DNA from: Candidatus Rifleibacteriota bacterium
GTDB taxonomy: Bacteria > Muiribacteriota > Ozemobacteria > Ozemobacterales > Ozemobacteraceae
Direction: 5' to 3'
Assembly: GCA_018818125.1 (NCBI GenBank)
Contig: JAHISQ010000016.1
Span: forward strand, 1 to 50,048
Length of the DNA: 50,048 nucleotides
The position numbers and the translations under genes are program-made. Shown in pieces: positions 43,886 through 50,048 of this stretch. The stretch's first letter is position 1; every line of letters starts with the position of its first letter. The notes beneath the pieces are model-generated. The model searched no databases. It was not told where the DNA came from and saw only the letters and a list, made by a program, of their open reading frames with translations.

Positions 43886-44680
43886 ATGCAGACTCATCCG
43901 TTTGCCAGAAGGACTCTTTATTCAGCTATACTGGCTTGTCTTTTCGCCGTAACAGCTGTATCTGTCGCTTATGCGATGTCGGTTGTCGAATTTACCGCAG
44001 TCGGCCGGGTTGAGTCGATCTACCGCGACCGCATCACCATGCGCATTATCGAAGTTATCAGCTCTGATACTGTGCAATTGCCAGTCAACGTCGGCAGCTG
44101 GGTCAGTTTTGATCTGCCGAAGGAATATCGCGATCGCAACAAGAGCGGCCGCCGTACCAGCGATCAGATCGTTTTTGGAACGCTTGTTAAAGCCGCATTG
44201 ATTGGAAATGTCGCAACTGAGTATGAGCTTAAAAAAGATGATGCAGAGCCCGAAAAAATAGTAAAGAATGTGCCGACGGTTCTACTCTGGACCGCTCAGT
44301 CCGTGGTCAAGGTTAAAAACACTGGCCAGTATGACAGTGATGAAGAGAAAACCGAAAAGCAGGAAGCCAGAAAAGGCAAGAAGGGCAAAAAAGGCCGCAG
44401 TCGCGATAAGAAAGAGAAGAAGCCTGAAGAGCCTCTGAAGATCTGGACCCAGGAAGAAACCGTTCGCGGTGACGTTCTGGTAAAAGACGAACAGATTTAT
44501 ATCAAGGAAGAGCGCCTGGGTCGCAAGGACAAAGGGTTGTATGTCGTAACTGAATCCTGGTCCGAAAAACTCAAAGAATTCAACGGCAGCCGTGTCGTTC
44601 TTTACGGAGTTACCCATCGAACCGGCTTTGCATCAGGAACCATGGAAATTAAAAGTCTGATGCGTGTTTACCCGAAATAA
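43886..44680 (+). CDS. Exported protein of unknown function with lysine-rich insert
   Basis: 264 residues from ATG 43886, which has AGGAG upstream; upstream in-frame starts would put the signal peptide in the middle. Signal peptide about residues 1-30 ending VAYA. The mature part is beta-rich (VEFTAVGRVESIYRDRITMRII). Residues about 155-195 are a very basic, low-complexity stretch (EARKGKKGKKGRSRDKKEKK). No family recognised. A TATAAC-like -10 lies near 43852. It pairs with the next lipoprotein gene. Confidence 0.7.
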   Translation: MQTHPFARRTLYSAILACLFAVTAVSVAYAMSVVEFTAVGRVESIYRDRITMRIIEVISSDTVQLPVNVGSWVSFDLPKEYRDRNKSGRRTSDQIVFGTLVKAALIGNVATEYELKKDDAEPEKIVKNVPTVLLWTAQSVVKVKNTGQYDSDEEKTEKQEARKGKKGKKGRSRDKKEKKPEEPLKIWTQEETVRGDVLVKDEQIYIKEERLGRKDKGLYVVTESWSEKLKEFNGSRVVLYGVTHRTGFASGTMEIKSLMRVYPK

Positions 44681-44697
44681 TGCCTGGAGGATCTGAT

Positions 44698-45795
44698 ATG
44701 ACCAGCAGAACATGGCTTGCAGCTTTGTTTGGCTTTACTATTCTGGCTTTTGCAGTCGGTTGCGGTCAGCCCAAGGTACCGCCCAAACCTTCGACTCTTG
44801 AATTCGAACATCATACCCGCCAGAAAGGGCTGCCTGAAGAAGCTGTTACATCGCTGGTTTCCTTTGGTGGCAAAATCTGGGCTGGTTCCAAACAAGGCTT
44901 GTTCTGTTACGATGGTGTAAACTGGCAGATCCATCAGAAAAAGAACACCAATGTTCTTGGTTCTGACATCATCGAAGATCTCAAGGTTTCTGACAATGTC
45001 CTCTGGATCGCCACCGACAACGGCGCCTGCCGTTTCGACGGCAAAAGCTGGGCTTCAGTGTATACCGGAGGCCGTGCTCGCTCGGTAATTGGCCGTGGCA
45101 GCGAACTGGCTGTGGCAACCGCCTATGGCGTGGTTTATTCGAACGGTGGTCAGACCAAGACTCTTGGTCGTGAAACAGCCGGCCTGGTCATGGATGAAGT
45201 TAATCAGGTTATTTTTGACCAGAAAGGTCAGCTCTGGGCAGGCACTCGCGCTGGGATCGGCAAACTTTCGTCTGAGCTTTTCCAGAACTTTACCGGGCCT
45301 GCCAAGTCAGTAATGGGATCTTCACTGATCGACGTACCGGCCAGTCCTGTCAACTGCCAGCTTCCTGGCAATAATATCAAGGTCATGATGCCGTTTGGCG
45401 ATATGATGGCGATTGGCACCACCAGCGGCTTGACTGTTACAGATATGATGAACAGCTATACCAACTATCTGGCGCAGCACCGTGACTGGTTTCAGCGCAA
45501 TGGCCAGATTGTCGAAGATACGGTTCCCGGAAACAGCTCGCTCCCAGGCAATGTTATTAATGCTCTGGCCCGCAGTGATGGTGGAGAGATGCTTTTTGTG
45601 GGCACTGACAAAGGATTGGCGATTTTGCATGGCGCCGAATGGCTTAATCTCAAGGAGCTGGTGCCCGGCTTTTCTGCTCTCACAGTAAGCGGTGTGGCTT
45701 ATCAAAATGGTGACCTCTGGGTCGGCACTAACGAAGGCATCTATCAGATCAAAAAGCTCTCAGCTCTGTTCGAAAAGCCAAAACCCGCCAACTGA
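44698..45795 (+). CDS. Lipoprotein with beta-propeller-type repeats
   Basis: 365 residues from ATG 44698 with GGAGG upstream. Lipobox FAVGC at about residue 21. The mature part has repeated GKIWAGSKQGLFCYDG, LWIATDNGACRFDGKSW, LWAGTRAGIGKL, MLFVGTDKGLAIL and LWVGTNEGIYQI blocks, about every 45-60 residues. These match the two-component-regulator propeller repeat (Reg_prop), as in the sensor domain of hybrid regulators. Here it is a stand-alone envelope propeller, perhaps a binding or scaffold protein. Confidence 0.82.
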   Translation: MTSRTWLAALFGFTILAFAVGCGQPKVPPKPSTLEFEHHTRQKGLPEEAVTSLVSFGGKIWAGSKQGLFCYDGVNWQIHQKKNTNVLGSDIIEDLKVSDNVLWIATDNGACRFDGKSWASVYTGGRARSVIGRGSELAVATAYGVVYSNGGQTKTLGRETAGLVMDEVNQVIFDQKGQLWAGTRAGIGKLSSELFQNFTGPAKSVMGSSLIDVPASPVNCQLPGNNIKVMMPFGDMMAIGTTSGLTVTDMMNSYTNYLAQHRDWFQRNGQIVEDTVPGNSSLPGNVINALARSDGGEMLFVGTDKGLAILHGAEWLNLKELVPGFSALTVSGVAYQNGDLWVGTNEGIYQIKKLSALFEKPKPAN

Positions 45796-45819
45796 CTTTA
45801 TATTAGAGCACTTTAATCA

Positions 45820-46233
45820 ATGCAAAGATATTTTCTTTTTACAGCAATACTGTTTTTTATCGTGGTTGCAGTCGGTGCTCAGAGCGTTGCCAGCGTCAGC
45901 GCTGAAGCGCCGGGGCAGGGGATTCCGTTGCCCGAAGACATAAAGTTCATTCTAATGACCCTGGGTGGCGGTGGTCTCGCTGGCTGGGCTGTCGGCTTCA
46001 CACTCAAAAAATTCGCCAAACTGGCGGCGTTGATTCTCGGAATCGGCTTTATTTCAATACAGGCGCTGGCTTTTCACAAATTCATAGTGATCGACTGGGA
46101 ACGCATCAAAACCGCTGTTCCCGACAAGACCATTGAGACTTCTGCCAGCAGCATGATGTCGGTGATTACCTATAACCTTCCATTTGCCGGCTCTTTTCTG
46201 GTTGGCTTCTGGATGGGATTCCGTAAAGGCTGA
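45820..46233 (+). CDS. FUN14-domain membrane protein
   Basis: 137 residues. A hydrophobic N-terminus (about 5-20) may be a signal or a first helix. It is followed by LGGGGLAGWAVGFTLKKFAKLAALILGIGF, the FUN14 (PF04930) signature, then VIDWERIK and a final helix ending VGFWMGFRKG. The family is best known from mitochondrial FUNDC1; bacterial members are uncharacterised inner-membrane proteins. Its stop overlaps the radical SAM gene start by one base. Confidence 0.8.
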   Translation: MQRYFLFTAILFFIVVAVGAQSVASVSAEAPGQGIPLPEDIKFILMTLGGGGLAGWAVGFTLKKFAKLAALILGIGFISIQALAFHKFIVIDWERIKTAVPDKTIETSASSMMSVITYNLPFAGSFLVGFWMGFRKG

Positions 46234-48758
46234 TGCTGGCAGCACCACAGATTCGCGCCTGGTTTGCGACCATCCGACAGCGCTTAACCGGCCACGGTGT
46301 CTGGTTCCAGGGGGGTGAGCCTGGCTCGCAGTCTCCTGCTGAGTTTGCACGCGCCAGTTTACGCGTGCTGATTGTGCGACTTTCACCATACAGCGAAGTT
46401 GCCGCCGGGATCACCCACACTTATCTCTACCAGATGGCTGCTGCGGTCAAAGACGTCTATGTTGATATGGCCTTCATGCCTCCGGAAAGCGATGAACGAT
46501 TGTTTCGCGCAGCGGGTGTGCCACTGTTAACTGGAGTCGGAAGTAAAGAGCCGGCCACTTCCTTCGATCTGATAGCAATCAGCAATTCGGTTCTGCAGGA
46601 ACTGATAAACCTGCCCGCGCTTCTGCATTATTCCCAGCTACCGCTTTCGCGTTGTAAACGAGATGAACAGAGCAGTCCGCTGCTCGTTTTGGGTGGCAGC
46701 AACTCATATACCCACTCAATTCTGCATGGCCGAGTTGACGAAACTGGCGGCAGCGGTCTTGTAGATGCTGTTTTGATCGGGGATGGCGAGCAAGTCTTTG
46801 CGCAGATGCTGAATTTGCTGCGAGATAATGCCGCTCTTGCTCGTCCAGAAAAGCTCAATCTCCTGCAAAAGCAGATACCTGGTTTTTATCTGCCAACGTC
46901 ATATCAGCAAAAAAAATCTGAAACCGGCCAGCTTAACACGATAGAAGCCGAGCCTGGCGCGCCGATGCCGGTCTGCAGCAACAAAACCGCCTGTTGCGAT
47001 GCAGCCGAGACCTGGTCGGGTGGGCCAATGCTCTATGAAGGCGCGGGCAATTCGCACGTGCTTGTTTCAGCGGGTTGCCCATCGTTTTGCTCATTCTGCA
47101 AGGAATCCTGGGAACAGAAACCTTACCGCGAAACCCCGCTTAAAAAAATCATGGAGACTGCCAGTCAGCTCAAAGCCGGTCTGGGCTTAAGTGAGATTTC
47201 GTTGATGACCTTCAACGCCAATACCTGCAGCGAAATTTTTTCGTTGATCGATCGGTTGGGGCAGATGTTTTCGCGAGTAGCCATCAAAAGTCAGCGTTTC
47301 GACGCTGTGGTAAACGCGCCAGAACTTCTGGATCTGCAGTTCGATGCGGGCAAACGCACTTACACCTGTGCTATGGAAGGCATCAGCGACCACATGCGCA
47401 TTCTGCTCCAGAAAAATCTTGATGAAAAAACGATTCTGACCGGAGTCGATCTGCTGATGCAGCGAAACATGCGGCAGATGAAAGTGTTTTTGATTCTGAC
47501 CGGATACGAACAGGATTCTGATGTTGAAGAATTCAGGACTTTCCTCGATAAAGTCCGGCAGAGAACCGCCACCGGCAAGTCGCAGCCCCGCCTGACCTTT
47601 TCGTTTGCTGTGTTGTTCAGAGCACCACAGACCCCGATGCAATTTGCGCCGCCGCGCCGAAGCGCTGCGGCCATGCAGCAACAGCTCGATCAACTGTGCG
47701 CCCTGATCAGCTCAACCGGTTTCGAAGCAAGAATTAGCTCGGGGCCAGAAGATGCTGAGGTTTCTGAGTTTATTGCCTACGCTGATCGCCGGCACACGCC
47801 AATTCTCATTGAAGCTTCCATCGCCCGCAGTTTTCGCTATCATGGTGAAATCAGTCGAAAGCTGCATGAATTCTGGCGACAAAAGCTCAAACAAAAAGGT
47901 CTTGCGCTTTTATGCGAGAGCGAACGCCAGCTCGAAACTATTTTTCCATGGGATGACGTGGACACAGGTATCAACAAAGCCTTTCTTTATCGAATCTGGC
48001 AGACGATTGAGGCTGGTGGGGAAATAAAAGCCTGTCTTGCACCGCCATGGGGCTCTGGCAAGTGCTCCGGTTGCGGCGCATGCCGCTCGCCCGCTGAAAT
48101 CGCTTCTCTCAATCGCCTTGGCCCCGATCTGACCCATAAGCCTTCCAGGCCGGCCGAGTTCAAAACCGGACAACTCTGGCTTTTGTGCAAAGTGCCTGTT
48201 GAATGGGCATATTGTAGCCGCGAGTTTATTGCAGCCGCGCTTGCACGCCGCTTTATGCTTGATGTGCCTGGCGCGGTCGACTGGTTCAGACGGGTCGAAT
48301 TGCTTGAACCCGGCTTTTTTGCGCACGGTCTGGCAATTGCCTGTCTCAACGGCTGCGGCCTGCCACCGAGCCAACTCCATTTTGCAGCTGTTGCTGGCGA
48401 TATCGAGATTATTTCAGCGCTGCCTGCAGGCAAAAAACTTGAAGACAGACTGTATCCGATGGTGTTGGAAGCTCCGCTGCCCGGTGATGCCTCCGCCATT
48501 GCCCGCGATATTGATGCGCTGTTGGCCCGTTACCGTCTCAAAAATCAGAAGCAGCGCCACAACGGCTGGCTTAACTGGCAGATCAACACCGGTCAGGCCA
48601 AAAAGGCCGGCCTGTCTAAACTCAGCCTGCGCGAAGAAAATCCACTGTTGCAGGTCTCTCTGATCAAGCAACCAGAACTGTTCATGCTCAATAAACTTTT
48701 CTCCGACCACCCCCCCGCCGTCACCAGCATAAGCTCATCCGCAGATAGTCGAAGATAA
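46233..48758 (+). CDS. Large radical SAM protein with N-terminal B12-binding-like region
   Basis: 841 residues. Residues about 40-240 resemble the cobalamin-binding-like region found before radical SAM domains (VRLSPYSEVAAG, LVLGGSNSYT, VLIGDGEQ). The [4Fe-4S] motif is in SAGCPSFCSFCKES (C-x3-C-x2-C) near residue 285, followed by SLMTFNANTCSEI and the barrel (YTCAMEGISDHMRILLQKNL). A second cysteine group, GKCSGCGAC near residue 611, may bind another cluster. Architecture recalls TIGR03960-type proteins of unknown role. Coupled to FUN14, suggesting a membrane-linked function. Confidence 0.82.
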   Translation: MLAAPQIRAWFATIRQRLTGHGVWFQGGEPGSQSPAEFARASLRVLIVRLSPYSEVAAGITHTYLYQMAAAVKDVYVDMAFMPPESDERLFRAAGVPLLTGVGSKEPATSFDLIAISNSVLQELINLPALLHYSQLPLSRCKRDEQSSPLLVLGGSNSYTHSILHGRVDETGGSGLVDAVLIGDGEQVFAQMLNLLRDNAALARPEKLNLLQKQIPGFYLPTSYQQKKSETGQLNTIEAEPGAPMPVCSNKTACCDAAETWSGGPMLYEGAGNSHVLVSAGCPSFCSFCKESWEQKPYRETPLKKIMETASQLKAGLGLSEISLMTFNANTCSEIFSLIDRLGQMFSRVAIKSQRFDAVVNAPELLDLQFDAGKRTYTCAMEGISDHMRILLQKNLDEKTILTGVDLLMQRNMRQMKVFLILTGYEQDSDVEEFRTFLDKVRQRTATGKSQPRLTFSFAVLFRAPQTPMQFAPPRRSAAAMQQQLDQLCALISSTGFEARISSGPEDAEVSEFIAYADRRHTPILIEASIARSFRYHGEISRKLHEFWRQKLKQKGLALLCESERQLETIFPWDDVDTGINKAFLYRIWQTIEAGGEIKACLAPPWGSGKCSGCGACRSPAEIASLNRLGPDLTHKPSRPAEFKTGQLWLLCKVPVEWAYCSREFIAAALARRFMLDVPGAVDWFRRVELLEPGFFAHGLAIACLNGCGLPPSQLHFAAVAGDIEIISALPAGKKLEDRLYPMVLEAPLPGDASAIARDIDALLARYRLKNQKQRHNGWLNWQINTGQAKKAGLSKLSLREENPLLQVSLIKQPELFMLNKLFSDHPPAVTSISSSADSRR

Positions 48759-48864
48759 ATGCCAGAAGGACTGTCCACAGATGACACAGACGGCACAGAT
48801 AGCACAATCCAAAATTGATGAACTTGTCGTCGAGACGAAGCTCTAAATTCACTGCTCGGAGAGA

Positions 48865-48975
48865 AGCCGCGTTAGTTTTTGCGCAAGCTTGTGAGCCGAG
48901 CAGCTTTGACTCAAGTGTATATCTTCTATCGCAAAATCAGAGAGGCGAGTCGCTGGAGCAAAAACTTATGCGGCC
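48865..48975 (+). repeat. Structured intergenic repeat R, copy R4 (111 nt)
   Basis: Stem GCCGC/GCGGC where R2 and R3 have GTCGC/GCGAC, a compensated change. AGTTTTTGC/GCAAAAACT as in R2; inner GCC/GGC as in R3. Located between the radical SAM gene and rnhB. The rest of 48759-49058 shows only CACAGA-rich motifs near 48777-48805. Confidence 0.82.
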
Positions 48976-49058
48976 GATCGACGAGCCCTGTCCGCGAAAT
49001 ATATATTTTTTCAAATTAGTGGTTGCCAGGTGAGAGGGTTGTGCCGTAAAGTTTAGCC

Positions 49059-49703
49059 ATGCAGAACCCCGAACACTACCATTACGAAAACTCCGCCCGT
49101 GCCGCAGGATATCAGCTGATTGCCGGTGGCGACGAAGCAGGCCGCGGTCCATGGGCCGGGCCGGTTTATGCGGCTTTTGTGATTCTCGACGATAATCATC
49201 GTATTGACGGGCTTGACGACTCTAAAAAACTCAGCCGTAAACGTCGCCGTGAGCTCTATGGGCAGATATGCAGCCGGGCACTGGCTTTTGGTATTGGCAC
49301 TGCGAGCCCCGAAGAGATTGACCGTGTTAATATCCTGGAGGCGACCCGACTCGCTTTTCAGCGGGCGTTTGCCGAACTGCGACAGCCGCCAGACTACGTT
49401 CTACTCGATTATATCAAGCTGCCATGGCTGCAGCTGCCACATCAGGCTTTTGCACGTGGCGAATCGATCAGTGCTTCGGTTGCTGCCGCATCGATTCTGG
49501 CTAAAGAAGCGCGCGATCGCTACATGGAAGAAGCTGCACAAATTTTTCCAAAATATGGTTTTGAGAAGCACATGGGGTATGGCACTCAGGCTCATCAACA
49601 GGCTCTGCTCGAACTCGGACCCTGCCTGCTGCATCGCCGCTCTTTCAAACCGATCAAGAAGCTGCTGCCCGATGAAAATTTATTCACTGCCACATACAGG
49701 TGA
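49059..49703 (+). CDS. rnhB: Ribonuclease HII
   Basis: 214 residues. It removes ribonucleotides and RNA from RNA-DNA hybrids. The catalytic acidic residues lie in AGGDEAGRGPWAGPVYAAFV, in DDSKKLSRKRR and in VLLDYIKLP, and the SVAAASILAKEARDRYM motif is typical. ATG at 49059. Overlaps the next gene by 32 bp. Confidence 0.96.
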   Translation: MQNPEHYHYENSARAAGYQLIAGGDEAGRGPWAGPVYAAFVILDDNHRIDGLDDSKKLSRKRRRELYGQICSRALAFGIGTASPEEIDRVNILEATRLAFQRAFAELRQPPDYVLLDYIKLPWLQLPHQAFARGESISASVAAASILAKEARDRYMEEAAQIFPKYGFEKHMGYGTQAHQQALLELGPCLLHRRSFKPIKKLLPDENLFTATYR

Positions 49704-50048
49704 GCTGAGCGCTGGTCGACAGGTAAATGCCGAAGTCATCGCCAGCGAGGGTGGTCGTTCACTTGTCCTGATCAACGGCGTTCCGGCCAATGCCGATGGC
49801 AGTTACCCGGTTGGACACCAGCTGTCTGGTCGTCTGGCGGCTACCGATGGCGGGTTTAATATCATTGCCGGCGATAATTCAAGCGGCGTTTCGGCCGAAA
49901 AACTGTTGGCAAATGCCGGTATTCACGAGGGCGGTAATGAGCTTGCCAGCGCTTTCAGGCGCTACGGCGTTGCACTCAGCCAGGAAAACCTCAAGCTGGC
50001 CGGCGAAATTCTCAAGGCTCTTCCAGATACTACGCTAAATCGCCTTAA
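49672..50048 (+). CDS. 5' part of an uncharacterised (possibly FliK-like) protein
   Basis: ATG 49672 opens a frame that runs off the right edge (125 codons). It starts MKIYSLPHTGELSAGRQVNAEV, has VLINGVPANADGSYPVGHQLSGRL, and then LANAGIHEGGNELASAFRRYG, VALSQENLKLAGEILKAL. The last pattern resembles the GxPLTPENLxLA segments in flagellar hook-length control-like (FliK) proteins. A frame in another phase at 49790 is a shadow of it. The identification is weak because the rest is missing. Confidence 0.55.
   Translation, partial: MKIYSLPHTGELSAGRQVNAEVIASEGGRSLVLINGVPANADGSYPVGHQLSGRLAATDGGFNIIAGDNSSGVSAEKLLANAGIHEGGNELASAFRRYGVALSQENLKLAGEILKALPDTTLNRL

Overview
The window comes from a Gram-negative bacterium that makes LPS. 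It carries Kdo synthesis (kdsA, kdsB), ADP-heptose synthesis (a gmhA-rfaE2 fusion plus rfaE1), a beta-barrel outer-membrane protein ending in an aromatic residue, and a Wzx/Wzy-type surface polysaccharide locus. It also carries a mannose-family PTS and a HutP-like protein, so it does not look like a standard enterobacterial or pseudomonad genome. An uncultured lineage such as Candidatus Riflebacteria is a guess only. No rRNA, tRNA or CRISPR array was recognised.

Region 1 (1-16.8 kb) is an O-antigen/exopolysaccharide locus on the + strand. It has two dTDP-amino-sugar blocks, each headed by a copy of rfbA. The first (rfbA, transaminase, acyltransferase, WecF-like transferase) fits a 4-amino sugar such as Fuc4NAc. 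The second (rfbA, fdtA, fdtC, fdtB) fits a 3-amino sugar such as Fuc3NAc or Qui3NAc. Between them lie a complete IS66-type element with an exact 8-bp target duplication, a Wzx flippase, a Wzy-like polymerase, a membrane-anchored C5-epimerase-like protein and two glycosyltransferases. The locus ends with a transaminase and an initiating phosphoglycosyl transferase.

Region 2 (16.8-27.5 kb) is an accessory island mostly on the - strand. It holds a two-gene ParB-like/possible nuclease module, a further DegT aminotransferase, an SDH-type Clp-fold protease with a small partner, and a run of toxin-antitoxin, nucleotidyltransferase/HEPN and Rpn nuclease genes. Most of the toxin or enzyme genes have lost their middle and keep both ends, while the antitoxins are intact. 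Pieces of the 3' end of the DegT gene recur between the modules. The largest piece carries two in-frame palindromic insertions.

Region 3 (27.6-50 kb) is core-like: kdsA and an envelope protein; an outer-membrane protein; a nine-gene operon behind a consensus sigma-70 promoter (HutP-like, EIIA, EIIB, ABC ATPase, sugar-binding lipoprotein, EIIC, EIID, HPr, EI); pyrG; kdsB; gmhA-rfaE2; rfaE1; two exported proteins; a FUN14 protein; a large radical SAM protein; rnhB; and the start of another gene. Intergenic spaces here hold two families of structured repeats whose stems show compensatory base changes between copies: a 111-nt element (four copies) and a roughly 50-nt double hairpin (three copies).

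The strongest candidates for something undescribed are the HutP-led hybrid PTS/ABC operon, the covarying structured repeats, and the ParB-like/nuclease-like pair beside the decayed toxin island.
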